Shown: positions 12,861 to 25,450, counted from the first letter of the stretch. The stretch is 64,000 nucleotides of DNA from Phaseolus vulgaris (GCF_000499845.2 NC_023751.2:31839475-31903474); one strand, 5' to 3'. Notes: generated from the letters alone by a model not told the origin. Numbers and translations: made by a program.

Positions 12861-15066
12861 CATAACTCACCTACTCTCCCCTTCCATATTTATCATCCCC
12901 TCTCATATTTATCACTCTATTAACTCATCACACATCACAGTTGAAGAACCTTGTACGAATTTGTGTTCTTGCAGATGGAATCTCATGCGTGCGAATCTCA
13001 TGCAGAACAAATATATGCAACTGCATGACACTGTTATGGCACATGGGGATAATAGGTGAAGGGTAATATGACACATGCTTTTCAATCCGGGTGAACAGTA
13101 ATCACCCGGATCCAAATAATGCCTAAGTGATGTATTGTATTTCAAAATGTTAGGAATTCAAGTCTGAGTGAAAAGTTTCACATTGGATGAAGATGAGCGA
13201 GATGAGTAATATATAAGAACAAACTCATTGTCTTAAGATTTTAGGTTGAATATGATATCATGCACTCTTATATGGATTAGTTGGTTCGTAATAAGTAAAA
13301 TCATACCTTCCTTACTTATTTCACATTATAAAAATGATTTGTTAAAAATTCATAATATTATTATTATTATTCATATTAATATTATGATTATTAATAGTAT
13401 TATTATTATTGTAATAATATATTAATGTTATTATTATTATTATTATTAATATTATATTAACAATATTAATATTATTAATATTATTTTTATTTTTATTAAT
13501 ATTATTATTAGTACCAATAATACTAATACTAGTAATATTATTAATACAACAAAATTTATTTAATGGAGTAGTTAAATGTTTCATGTGTAATTTAAGAATA
13601 TAGTTCAATTCTCTTATGCACCAAAAAATAAAATAACAAGGGTAAAAATAATTAAGGATCAAAACAAGTGATTATAAAAGTAATATATATATTAAATACT
13701 TTTTTATTTGTCGTAAAATTAGAGGCTTTAATTTTTGGTTCTATACATTTTTTCTCTATTTATCATTTCTATAAAATTTGAAATTATTTTTGTAGTATTT
13801 ATGAAAAGTGCGAATTTTAGTTTAAATATATGTCATTTATATTTGATTTTTAGCCTCCAAAATTTTAAAATAAAAAAATATAATTTGTGTCACACGTCTT
13901 TAAAAGTTGGTTTTAGCTAACATCGTATCATAAGATTAGTTTATTCCCTCTTCAACAAATAAACAACTATGGTATAATATTAGGATTAATTAAGCATACA
14001 ATGCCAAAGGAGGCTTATAAAAGAAATTTCAGAAGTCACACGTAACATTGATGATATAGTCTCAAAGAATTCACCAAAGAGAAAAAGATGACAATCTTAA
14101 GCAAAGTTCAAACAATTTAAGACTTCATCAATGAATGAAAGCAAGGTGGAAGCATCTTATTAAGAAGCATGGTTATTTTTTTCTCTCTTTATTTTGACTT
14201 TTCTGCCGAATATAGAATATAAGAACATGGTCCCAAAATAACGTGGCCAAGAATGTGTGTCACTATCTAATAAGCAACAGCTAGCATATCGTGTTACTAT
14301 CATACAAAGTAATCATAAAGATGATTAATTAAGGTCGAAAACACCCAAAGGAACGAATCACAAATGCAAAAGTGTGATTAAGAAGCACAACAAAGCATGA
14401 TTATCTTATAACCTTCTTTTATGACCTAAAAAATCAAACACGTAGCACCATATTAAACACTTCTCAAGTAGGATTTGGGGTGTTGTAATTGTGAATAATT
14501 TAATACTGTGGAACATGAAGCTTCTATAGTTGAAAATTGTGATGGGTTAGGACATGCTAGGTCACCACGTTTTTGTAAGCAATTTTATATTTGTATTTCA
14601 TTATACAGAATCACGTGGCGACTAGAGAAGTTAGGGGTTTCTTGTTTTTCTATTTTGTGTACCAAAATGTCCTTCTTTTACGAGTTATTAAACTTAACTA
14701 GTTGTTTTATAGTTTTTTTAAGGAAATTTGATTTTGTTCAAGTAGTATCCTCTCCAATAAAAAGGTATATTTATAAAAATAAAATGTTAGAAAATTAATT
14801 TATTTTGCATTAAATTATTTGCTATCGTAGAAATAAATAAAATATTGATATAACATTTTACAAATTTCAAAATTATCTAAAGAAGAAATTGTTTTATATA
14901 ATTTTCAAATAATGTATAATATTGACAAAATTTAAATATTGTTTAGAAATGACAAAATATTTAACTCGTGTAATACAGTTGTTTAGGGTTTATTAGACAT
15001 TTTTTAAACTAAGTTTTGTAAAAAGTTTTTTATCATATAGTCTAATTGAATTTATTGTTTGATAAC
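12861..15066. other. Intergenic with repeat remnants and an ATT-rich tract
   Basis: At about 13150-13320 'GTTTCACATTGGATGAAGAT' and the following 'GATTTTAGGTTGAATATGAT' resemble the edge of a dispersed legume repeat. 13348-13545 is a compound (ATT)n/(ATA)n tract that yields an Asn/Ile-rich open frame on the minus strand. The open frame at 14508-14798 has no recognisable features. No gene is supported. Confidence 0.45.
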
Positions 15067-15350
15067 CACTAAAAAAAATCATGAAATAGAAACTAATTTT
15101 TAGAAACCAAAATAATTAGTTGTAATAATAACTAAATTAGAGACCATTTTAGAAACTTAAAAAGAAATAGTTTCTAAATTAGTTTCAATTATTGTTAAAT
15201 GGTTTCTAAATTGGTATCTAATTAGCAACCAAGGTTTTTGCTACCAAAAAAATTATTTAGTCCCTAAAATTGTCTCTAATTTAGTCACTATAACAACTAA
15301 TTATTTTTTGTCTCTAAAATTGGTTTCTATTTTATGATTTTCTTGTAGTG
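15067..15350. mobile_element. CACTA-type MITE with intact ends (284 bp)
   Basis: The left end CACTAAAAAAAATCATGAAA and the right end, read on the other strand as CACTACAAGAAAATCATAAA, are terminal inverted repeats. They continue inward with TAGAAACTAATTTTAGA-type sequence. The element is flanked on both sides by AAC (15064-15066 and 15351-15353), the 3-bp target duplication expected for CACTA elements. It has no coding capacity. It is the reference copy for related debris at 2685-3396, 17814-18230 and 44537-44845. Confidence 0.9.
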
Positions 15351-15353
15351 AAC

Positions 15354-16950
15354 ATTAAAAAAAAACTGGAACAAATTTAAAATATAATTCAACTATCATT
15401 TTTTTTATATTTTTTATATTTTTTACATATAATTTTGTAACATTGTATATAATAAAAATTATGTAAAGTACTATATTTTTTTATTTTTTTTTACATATTA
15501 ACAACAATTGTGTTTAGATTGGAGAGTGAAAGTGTGAGAATTTAAAAAAATAAATGTGTGAGGATTTGATAGTTTACGTAATGGGAGATATGTTTAGATT
15601 TAAATAATTTTAAAGAACATAATATTTGATAATATTTTATTCATTTACATTTATTTTGAGACATTTAATTTTGGATTTTTTTTTTAAAGAAACGTAGGCT
15701 TATTATGTTTAATAAAAAATATAATAGTTAATTCTTAGAAATAGTTGGATGCTACAAAGTCCATCTAGGTAACATTATGAAGGTAAATAATTACATATGA
15801 GATATTATCTATTTTGGAAATTGAAACATGAACAAAACCGGAAACATATATTTTGTTTTTTCTTTATACATAAAGATTCTAAATTGTTCATCAATAATTT
15901 CTTTTGTATAATGATAGGTAGAATTATGACCCTAGTCGAAACAAGTCTTCTTGTTAAGACTTGGAAGTTGTATAATAGTAGGTAGGATTCCAACTTACTT
16001 GTAAACAAATCTTATCATTAAAGTCTAATTAGGAAAATTAAGATATGAACACCAAAAAATAAGTTGAGAAATATCTATCTTGCATTAATATAGAAATTTT
16101 TTATCATAATAAAGTCAAAATAAATAATCTAAAACAAATATGTTGAATAATATAATGAACCCTAATACATGTAACTAGAGTCAAATAATAATTAATTAAA
16201 GAATAGTGATGTAAACCTTAATTATAGTAAAAGAATTATAAACTCAAGATGGTACTTTACTATAAATAGGACTAGGAAGATCTAGAAAAATGACAACATA
16301 TTGAATGTTTTAGAAAAAGAGATCATTGCATCTCTTGATTAGAATAATAATAATAATTCACACAAAAATATAATTAATTAAATACGTTAAGATATAATTA
16401 TTAGCTTAATCATTTTTATAAAAAAATTGTATGTATCCTTATAATAATATACTTAAAAAAAGATATATAATAATTGATAAAAAAAACAATGAAAAAAATA
16501 AATATTTAAATATGTAATCTCCTAATATATATAATTATAAATATATATATATATATATATATACTATAATATATATATATATATATATATATCTTTTTAT
16601 AAGTAATGTTGAAATTACCTAATTCCAAAATACATATAAAAGAAAAGAAAAGTGTAAAATAAACATTTTATAATATTTATAATTTACATGTTTTTCAATT
16701 TAACACAATTAACGATTACCATCAACATAAAACAATTGTAAACTATTTATTTTTCCAAACCAATCATAACTTTTAATTTATATAACAATTCACACATATA
16801 TATAATTTAATCATTATACATACTTAAGATAATAGAACATAACAATAATATCAGCAACAACTTACACTTATTCTCAATTCAATACTAAAAAAAAAATTTA
16901 ATTGTATTTTCTATTATATTGTATCACACTTAACACATTTCGAAAACCTC
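15354..16950. other. AT-rich intergenic
   Basis: No gene is recognised. Two (TA)n runs separated by a short interruption lie at about 16535-16595. The open frames near 15797-16008 on both strands overlap each other and carry no recognisable domain. Confidence 0.5.
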
Positions 16951-16953
16951 TTA

Positions 16954-17640
16954 TTAAGTATGTTTCATTAAAGATGAACAAAATGACTCTTGTATGATGG
17001 CATCTGAATTATCATCGAAGGGATATAATTTTGATATTTGCTTACTCGCCTGCACTTCAAGGCTTTTGAGGAGTTTGGGGTTATAGAAGAAGAGGTTTAT
17101 GCAATACCCTTCATCAATCTTTTCCTCATCTTTGTGTTCTCTTCTATGCTTATGTATCATGCTGCTTGGTTGTGCAACCTGTCCATGTTTATTGGTGGGT
17201 CGACAAAGATATTGTCGAGGAATGAACTGGTAGGAGTCCAAGGGAGATCACGTGCATTGACACTACTGATTGAAGGGAAAAAAATGTTGAGAGACGCTTT
17301 TACAAAGTGAGTCATATACTGATGAAGTAGTTTAACCTTTCCTTATATGACACTATTGAGGGGACTGAGTTTGCCACCATGGGTTTGTTGTTCACAAATT
17401 GAGCAAAGAACCTTGCATAAAAGGTTTGAAAAGAGTGTGTTGAATCTCTTGACAAGGAGTAATACCATGACAAAGATGGTCCTTTGAGGGTAGTTGGGAA
17501 AATTTGCAATGCACTGTCGAGTCATTGGAATATAAGTTTGCCTAAGTCATATATGTCTTTGAATGTGCATCCAAAGAGGAATCATCATACTTCTCTATAT
17601 AGGACACTTTCATTTGTGGGGGAATGTGATGCTTATGAGT
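16954..17640 (-). pseudogene. Ty3/Gypsy gag fragment, decayed
   Basis: On the minus strand, 17525-17312 reads 'ANFPNYPQRTIFVMVLLL' in one frame and 'IFPTTLKGPSLSWYYSL' in the next. The latter is the conserved core of plant Gypsy gag (FPxTLKGxAxxWF). 'FQTFYARFFAQF' follows. Upstream codons (to about 17640) look like the preceding gag segment. Downstream to about 16954 the sequence stays partly open but is badly frameshifted. No LTRs are visible, so this is an isolated remnant. Confidence 0.6.
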
Positions 17641-17813
17641 TTGAGGTGAAAAGATGAAAATAATAAAGGTTTCTTTCAATAAAATCATCCAACAGGGTCT
17701 TGGAACAACTTTAAAAGATTGTTGTTGACATATTCATATGACTCCCTTTTATGACAAGGAACCTTCGCCCTAATTGAGTGTTTGGATCTTAATGTTAACC
17801 TTTCACAACAAGA

Positions 17814-18230
17814 AAATCATTACATAGAAACTAATTTTAGAGACCAAAATAATTAGTTACTATTTGACTAAATTAAAGACAATTTTATAAACTAACAAAA
17901 TTATTGGTATCGAAAATAATTTTACTATTAATAAAAAATTATAAAATAGTTTATAAATTAGTATCTAATCATTAACTACAAAAGTTTTAGCTACTTATTA
18001 CTTTATATTCTAAATTAGTCTTTTAGAGACTAATTTAAAATATAAAATATTAGTAGCTAAAATTTAGGTAGCTAATTTAAATATCAATTTAATATTTGTT
18101 TAATATTTTTTAATTAAAAACAGAAACCATTTTAAATATAAATATTTTTTAATCTCTAATTTAGTCAATAGTAATTAAATATTTTTTTTATCTTTAAATT
18201 TAGTTACTATTTAATTTTTTTTTTTTTTTT
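17814..18230. mobile_element. CACTA-type MITE relative, degenerate
   Basis: The left end CACAACAAGAAAATCATTAC is one base off the consensus terminus and continues with ATAGAAACTAATTTTAGAGA as in the intact MITE. The right side carries the mirrored phrase CTTTAAATTTAGTTACTATT. A long T run then destroys the expected terminus, so the boundary is approximate. Confidence 0.6.
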
Positions 18231-18239
18231 TATGTTTGT

Positions 18240-18985
18240 ATGTTGTTGTTATCATAATATATGTTTGTTGTGTCTTTTACTATCATAACCTATTTGTCAC
18301 TTGAAAATTCTATGGGGTTGAAACTCAACAACCCTACCATGTGCATTGAACTTTTGTAAGTTATCTTCAAACCTTCAACTAGATTTCAATTCAATATATT
18401 TATTAAGAATTTGACCAAAACAATAAATTCATCATGCTACCCATAAAATATCACTTTTAATTCTCTTTAACCATATTATTTCAATACAAATTCACCACAT
18501 GTAACATTTTTATTATTTATTTATTTTATTAAATTTAATTTCATCACTAATAAAAACAGTAGTTTTTTTTAATTTTTTAAAGTATAAAAATGTAACCCCT
18601 TTTCATCCATTAATAAAATTATTAACCAACACATTAGTTATTGTAATTTATAAAATCATATTCATAACCAACAATGACTATTCATAAAACGGATAAATTT
18701 CAACAAATGACACGATCAAACTTTTAAAAATGAAGATTAAACTAGTCACAACAACAAGAGATTGTGGTTTTAAAAGTAAAGGATTTAATTGAGCGTTTCA
18801 GAAGTAAATGAACGAAATTAAAAAAAATAACACAAAAAATAATTAATTGTTTTGGAACTACAGGAGGGCAAAAGCGTCATTGGAGGAGGGAGAACGAAAA
18901 AAAAATAAAAGACTAGGGCATTTTGGTCACGCGGTTTTTAAGTAAACACAAAGGCTACAGAAAACAGAAGGGCCTACAAGTACAA
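18240..18985. other. Upstream region of the membrane-protein gene
   Basis: AT-rich spacer whose last 150 bp become mixed in composition. Just downstream (about 19070-19150) comes a pyrimidine-rich, CTCTCT-containing leader and a GAAGAAGAAG run, typical of plant 5' untranslated regions. I could not place a convincing TATA box. Confidence 0.35.
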
Positions 18986-19059
18986 GTATGAAGTGTCTGT
19001 TTCCGAAGACGCGAAATGCCGAAGATCTCACCTCAAAATAAACTATCCTCAAAAGCCTT

Positions 19060-19221
19060 CTTCACATTTCACACACCAACAACACTGTCTCTCTCTATTC
19101 TTCTCCCCCACACACTCTTTCTCCGCGTCTTTCTTCAGAACCAGAAGAAGAAGCTCTGGGGAAACCGCAAGAAGAAAAAGAAAAAGAAAACACTACTCTA
19201 ACCAAAACCCACTACCCCATT
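19060..19221 (+). promoter_or_regulatory. Probable 5' untranslated leader
   Basis: Pyrimidine-rich sequence with CTCTCTCT, then a purine-rich GAAGAAGAAG and AAGAAAAAG run immediately before ATG 19222. The base composition fits a plant 5' leader. The transcription start itself is not visible. Confidence 0.4.
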
Positions 19222-22200
19222 ATGCCATGCTTCACACCACACCCTTCTCTTCTCCTCCTTCTAACCCTTCTCCTATCTCTCTCATTTTTCTCTCTCTCCA
19301 CCGCCGCAAAAACCTCATCTTTCCATTCTCTGCGTGTTCCAGGTTTTTTTTTTTTTTTTTTGCTTTTACTTGCCCGTTTTCGAAGTTTTGATTTTTCTGA
19401 AATGGGTGTGCTTTTTTCGTGTTTTTGTTTTCTGGGTGTTTTTCAGATGGAGTTGAGGGTGGTGGTGAGGGAGAGTACCAGAAGGTGCTACCGTGGAAAA
19501 CGAGGAGATCGATGGCTGAAGATGCTCCGAGCAACACGTCTCTGATATTGGCTCAGAGAAGAACGACAAGGAAGGACCCTTTGGATGACTTTAACCGTTA
19601 CACTGGTGGTTGGAATATCAGCAATCGCCACTACATTGCTGTCTGTTCCTACCTAACCTTCAATAATCACCACTCATGTCTTTTCTTTTTCTTCTTCTCA
19701 AAATCATGCTTTTTATCGTCGGTGTCTTTTATTTCCAAGTTCGGTTTGAATATTTGGATATATTTAGCGAGAAAATAAGATAACCTAGTTTTTACTTGTA
19801 TAGGCTAAACTCGATTTATGCATTTGAGTTTTTTGAGAAGTGGGATGAGAATTTTTTTTATAAAAAATCAGTGTTTATGTTGAGAGTTTCAGTTCCCACC
19901 TAACCTTCCATAATCACGCTTGACCATTTTCTTAATTTTAAATTATGCTTTTAACTTGGTGCTTGTCATTTGTTTCCACTTTTTATTAGCTTTGGTTCCA
20001 AGTTCTGGGTAAATTTCCCAGCTAGAAGAAAATAAGGAGACAAGCTTAAATAAACTGAGTTTCTCTTTTAAGTTATTAAAATAAATTTATGTATTTCAGA
20101 TTTTTTGAGGAACCAGACAAGAGAACTTCTATCAAATTTAATGAAATTTAACTTAGGAGCGACTCAAAGTATTTTACTTCTATCATTCTTACATAGTAGA
20201 GAGGGTAGCTCAAGATTTCTAGCTGTAATGTTTTGACTGTTTTGGAACTACTACTAATGTTTGGTTGACTTGTTGGCTTTTGGTGCAGTCGGTTGTTTTC
20301 ACTGCGGTTCCCTTCTTTGTTGTTGCTGCGGTCTGGTTTGTGATTTTTGGGCTCAGTTTATCCTTAATCTGTTTGTGTTACTGCTGTTGTCCAAGAGAGC
20401 CTTATGGTTATTCACGTTTGGCCTATGCTTTATCCTTGATCTTCCTCATCCTCTTCACCGTTGCAGCAATGTATCTCTCTTTCTCTGTGACATATAATAT
20501 GTTATCTTTGGTTCATATGACTTTTAAGGATTTCTAAATGCGTGTGTTTGGTTGTTTTAGAGTTGGATGTGTCCTTCTTTACACTGCTCAGGGGAAGTTT
20601 CATGGGAGCACCACAAGCACACTGGAATATGTGGTGGGTCAGGCAGAATTCACCGCTGAAAACCTCAGGAATGTGTCAGATTATCTTGATGCAGCTAAGA
20701 AGATCGGAGTCGATGCCGTTTTTTTGCCTGCTGATGTTCAGAAGGAGATTGACGAAATTAAGACTAAGATTAACTCTTCTGCTTCAGAACTTTCAAGCAA
20801 GACTAAAGATAATTCAGAGACAATTAAAGATGTCATAGATGCAATGTTAGTACACTTGGAAATCTTGATTTGGGGTTTTAAAATGTCTTTTTTGCTGACA
20901 ACTATATATTGTGTGCTGTAGGAGACTGGCTCTGGTTATTCTTGCTGCTGTTATGCTCGTTCTTGCATTTGTTGGATTCTGTACGTTTCTTTTATTCTGT
21001 TTTAATACCTGTTTCTGTTTTTATTTTCTGGCTCTATGACAAAGGTTTTTTGTCGTCTCATTTGATTGTTTTTGTGGTCAAAACTTTCTGCAGTATTATC
21101 AATATTTGGGCTGCAAGGTCTTGTATACTTGTAAGTTAAATTAATTGAGCACTTTTCTACATCTTTTTTACTTCTGGACTTTTTTAATTCTTAATGGTTT
21201 GTACCATCAAATCACCAGTCAGTAAATCATGTTCTTTTAATGACTGCAGCTTGATCCTCATTGGTTGGATTCTTGTTGCTGGCACATTTGTACTTTGTGG
21301 TATATTTCTCTTTCTTCACAAGTAAGTTCCTTCTATTTTGTAGAATTTATGTTGAAATTTTTATTTTTCACCTTTGCGGCTGCTCTGTTAACTTGTTTAT
21401 GAGTTACTTAGTTTTCACCTAGGAACAAATCTGGGATCTCTTATTTCAATGCTTAGCAGCGGCCTTAGGATTTGATCCTGGTTGCTGATTGGAAGTCTTG
21501 ATTTAACATTAAAGCCTTTTGTATATATCAAATCATCATGCCTTTCCTTTTATTTTGCTTTGCTTGTCCAATAGTAAATGGATTCATTGTGAGACATAAA
21601 AATGGAAAAGCTTGTGTGTGTGTGTGTGTGAATCATCAATAGATTTTAAAGATGCTATATATGAACTTTTTGTTTTAGATTTTGTCTTAAACTAATTTAT
21701 GCTCTAGCAAACTGTTTAGTTGGTTTGCTTTCTGTTTTGAAAAGCAGATAAAATTCTTGAATGCAATGGGAATTTTTATGCTGTAAGAAAGAATTAATCA
21801 AGACTTCAGATGTTGAAGTTACTTAATCATGTTTTTTCAATCAATATAGAGCTTAAAATGATGTAAATCATTTATGATGATTACATGCTTTGGTTGTGAT
21901 AGCTAAAATGGTAAGTTTTCAAAATTTCAAAATATGAGACGAAAATAGGGGACATTAAGGAGTGCATTGTCACATGTTTTTGGACTGTCTGCTCTTTATT
22001 ATTGTTATAATTTAGGTGTGCTACCTTTCCTAAATGAGAGGGTGAGTACCTAGAATCTAAGGAATGGGCTTTTGTTACTTGTAAAATCACATGTTCATTG
22101 CTTCATTTGCTCTACATAGTTCTAAATGAGATAGAAGATTTGAGTCTTGGCAATTGAATCTGTATATTTCCATCATAGCAGAACAAAATCTTCCTACTGG

Positions 22201-24274
22201 AAAAATGTAGACAATCTTGCCAAATGCTTTGTTAATTAGTTTAGTGCTTTGAAGATCCTATATTCTTAAAATTCTCATGAGGACACCCATTTTAATCAAC
22301 TACCTTTATATCATTTGATGAAGTCCATTTTCTGCTATAATCACTTGTGTTGCACTTGCACATATATAACAAAAACATATTTTTTTTGCATATTTGCACC
22401 AGTGTGGTTGGAGATACATGTGTTGCCATGGATCAGTGGGTGCAGAACCCTACTGCACAGACAGCCTTGGATGAAATTCTTCCGTGCGTAGATAATGCAA
22501 CTGCCCAGGAAACCTTGACACGAACCAGGGATGTGACTCATGAGCTTGTTAAATTAGTTAACAACATCGTTTCCAATGTCACAAACAGGAATTTCCCACC
22601 TGCTGCTGGCCCCTTATATTACAATCAATCAGGCCCCTTGATGCCTCTTCTTTGTAATCCATTTAATCCTGACCTCACTAATCGGTCGTGTGCACCCGGG
22701 GAAGTTCCGTTGGACAATGCTGCTGAGGTATGAGACTATTTTAAGATTTTGAAAACTAAATCTATATCCAGTAAAGAAAAGCCTAGCCACAAACACATAT
22801 ATGTTGTAAGATAAGAAAAATAGCCTTTAATTAATGCTTCATTACTTAAAGCTCATCGATCACAACAGTAGTTGTTAGAACTGGTTCAGCCCGGCCAGTT
22901 GATCCAGAAATCTGATGCATGACCGGCTTGGGTTTTTGATATTAGACCGGTTATCCATGTCACCCCAATATGATGTCATCAGGCCAGGTAAAAACTGGAT
23001 CAAACCTGAAGCATATATATAATATAACGTATGCACCAAACATGAAGCATATAAATTGGATTTGAGGCCTTAAGGATTTAGTTAAAATATCTGCAAGTTG
23101 ATAACTGGAGTTAATGAATTCAGTACAAAACTCCTTAGAGATCAACTTCTGTTGAACAAAGTGATAGTCATTCTGTATGTGATTAGTTCTTTTATGAAAC
23201 ACTGGATTCAACACAATATGAAGTGATTATCATAATATAGCTTCATTTGTTGAGTTTTATGAAATTTTAACTCTTGAACGAGTTGCTTTATTCACACATG
23301 TTCAACTTTTGCACTGAACTGAGCAATAACATTTTGTTTCTTACTCTTAGAAATCAGATTTCCACCAATAGACACAAAATATCCACAAGTAGTGTTTCTC
23401 TATAGGACACCCTGCCCCAACAACGTCACAGTATCCAGAGATTGGTCAGTCTTTATCTTTATTCAACAATTCTTGCCTGGGAGTCTAGTTGATATATTTA
23501 AAAATGAGTGTAACAACATTCCAGTAGTCAATGCTAGGATCTGCATAAATTTACTAACAACTCCAACAACAAAGGTAAGATCAGGTCCTGTGACTGAGGT
23601 AAATGAGTTTCCCCACTACCCTTTTATATCTCTTAGGATTGGTGAATGACACACCTTGAACAAGCATCAACTTTTGATTCAGACCGATATTTAACACCTA
23701 TTTCTTTCAAAATATCCAAACCATATTTACTACCTTTGATTGAGCTACCTGTATACCAGGAAGGTATTTGGGTGGGTTTGGTTCCCTCTCCCGTTGTAAA
23801 TAGGCATATCTCATGACTCTCATCCTGTCAAAGCTTGATGATTATACTACGCATGCATTCATAAGATGATGTTTTTGAGAATATTCCTGATATAGAAAAT
23901 GGATAGTGATGAAATTTTGTCTGAAGCAGGGGTGGAAGAACTATACCTGTGAGGTTTCTTCGTCAGGCATTTGTAAGACACCTGGTCGGATGACACCGAT
24001 CATTTACGGCCAAATAGAAGCTGCAGTGAACATAAGCTATGGTTTGTATCACTATGGTCCATTTTTGGTTGATCTACAAGACTGCACTTTCGTGAGGAAA
24101 ACATTCACAGACATTGGCAACGACCACTGTCCTGGCCTGCAGACAAATAGTGAATTGATTTATATAGGATTGGTTTTGGTATCTGCTGCTGTTATGCTGT
24201 CTTTGATCTTCTGGGTCATCTATGCAAGGGAGCGGCGGCACCGTGTTTATACAAAACAGTTCATTGACGGCTAA
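19222..24274 (+). CDS. Five-span prominin-like plant membrane protein, nine exons
   Basis: Exons: 19222-19342, 19447-19640, 20289-20470, 20561-20845, 20922-20980, 21094-21130, 21250-21321, 22403-22727, 23930-24274. All introns are GT...AG, phases agree throughout, and the product is 539 aa. A hydrophobic signal peptide (about 1-29, ending 'SLSTAA') is followed by a charged N-terminal region with 'YTGGWNISNRHY'. Next are TM1 (about 108-131), a Cys cluster 'CLCYCCCP', TM2 (about 145-170), loop 1 (about 173-261), TM3 and TM4 (about 262-318), and a Cys-containing loop 2 (about 319-500). TM5 is followed by a short basic tail 'RERRHRVYTKQFIDG'. N-glycosylation sequons (at least ten: NTS, NIS, NVS, NSS, NAT, NVT, NQS, NRS, NYT, NIS) all fall in the N-terminus and the two big loops, placing them outside the cytosol. 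I believe it is an Arabidopsis At2g12400-like protein; its function is unknown. The start is the first ATG with a signal peptide in phase. Confidence 0.9.
21614..21630. repeat. (TG)n microsatellite in intron 7
   Basis: About eight TG units within the intron between exons 7 and 8 of the membrane-protein gene. Confidence 0.9.
22960..23830 (-). pseudogene. Copia pol (RT-RNase H) remnant inside an intron
   Basis: Inside the last intron of the membrane-protein gene (22728-23929), the minus strand carries the end of a Ty1/Copia polyprotein. In order: an RT-end segment 'YGLDILKEIGVK' (about 23760-23700), then a degenerate 'SIGGNLISKSKKQ' (about 23370-23340). Then comes 'KLYYDNHFI', followed by the open stretch 23214-22960 with 'NPVFHKRTNHIQNDYHFVQ' and 'QLADILTKSL', the hallmark of the Copia RNase H end. 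Several stops and frameshifts are present and no LTRs were found. It is antisense to the host gene. Confidence 0.85.
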
Positions 24275-24840
24275 ATGTGTTGGACTCGACATTAGAGTGT
24301 ACATTTGAGTTATAGATGATTGCATTCTCAGTTGAGTCTCTTGTTTCATGTGATGTATGTAGAGAGTTGTTATTCAACTTGCAATTTACCTATACTTCAG
24401 TAGAAATGTGTCAGAATTCAAGCAAACCCTTTTATTACGGTAGTAAAGTAATGGTGTGTTTGCTCTCAATTTTTTTAGTTTCAAACTCAGACTTGGTTTC
24501 ATTCTGATAAATTAAAATTAACAAACATTCTTATCTTCTATAAATCAAGTGACTGACAGTCCCAGTCGAATTAAATTGCAAATTAAAAGTTCAAATAGAA
24601 AGAAAAGTAATCATAATAAAATTTCACTATAAACAGTTATACGCTTGCATTTTTTCAGAATTAGGAAATAAGCAACCCTAAACATGATCATATTTTATAA
24701 TTTATTATTTAATAACATTTGATCTTATTTTTTTTTTCAGAATTAGGAAATCAGCAACCCTAATTTAGTAACATTTAGATCAAAATACGAGTTGATCATA
24801 AGTCAAAAATTATAATTTCTAGTTATGGTACAACTTTTTT
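24275..24840. other. 3' flank of the membrane-protein gene, with a duplicated phrase
   Basis: Probably contains the 3' untranslated region. The phrase TTTTCAGAATTAGGAAAT, followed by AGCAACCCTAA, occurs twice (about 24652-24680 and 24738-24765), a local duplication with a period of about 86 bp. No gene is seen. Confidence 0.5.
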
Positions 24841-24884
24841 TATTTAGAGTGTGATAACTCAAATGTCAGAATTCAATTGTGATT

Positions 24885-25450
24885 AAATAGACAACTAATG
24901 TAGCATGTAACAATGAATTCAACAATACCTGACCTTTGCTACTAGACAACTAATGTACCATTTGACTTTTCCTATTTGACTTTTCCTACTAGACAACTAA
25001 TGTACTACTTGACCTTTGCTACTAGATAACTAATGTACCATGCTACAATGCTACACTTGACCTTTGCTACGACCATTACTACAAATTAAACTCTTTAATA
25101 GTGACTTAATTGACATAATTTTCATTATAAGACAATTGATGCAACTTGTTACAATTTTTCTCTTGTGACTTTGACTTTGTTATCAATTGGTGGATTAAAC
25201 ACTTATCACTAGGACAAACTATAATTCATAGTTAGTGTCTAACCCTTTCTACTTAAGAGCATAACCCAAATATCACAATTCAATTGTGATTTCCCAACTT
25301 AACCTTTATTATGGGACAATTGATGCACCATGTAACAATCTTACCCTCAATAATAATTGTTCTCTTAGAAATTATACACCTTCATTCTAACTTAACCAAC
25401 CTAACTTTTGCCACAAGACATTTGATGCAACTTGCAGTATCCACAAGCTT
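24885..25450. repeat. Diverged tandem repeats (ACTAATGTACCA / GACCTTTGCTAC)
   Basis: The core has four to five close copies of CTACTAGACAACTAATGTAC, followed by TTGACCTTTGCTAC- or TTGACTTTTCCTAC-like words, between 24930 and 25080. More diverged versions ('GACAATTGATGCACCATGTA', 'AAGACATTTGATGCAACTTG') continue to about 25435. This looks like an old tandem expansion that has decayed outwards. No coding frame spans it. Confidence 0.75.

Noticed and set aside
12511..12923. Thr/Pro/His-rich and Gly/Trp-rich open frames
   Set aside because: All frames of a C-rich minisatellite are open at once, so none is favoured as coding.
13342..13662. Asn/Ile-rich 106-codon minus-strand frame
   Set aside because: Its composition comes from an (ATT)n/(ATA)n tract; there is no protein signature.
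14508..14798. 96-codon plus-strand frame with mixed composition
   Set aside because: No start context, splice partners or recognisable domain; it lies in transposon-rich spacer next to a MITE.
19232..19569. Minus-strand and alternate frames over exon 1 and 2 of the membrane-protein gene
   Set aside because: They cross splice sites supported by the plus-strand model and have low-complexity composition.
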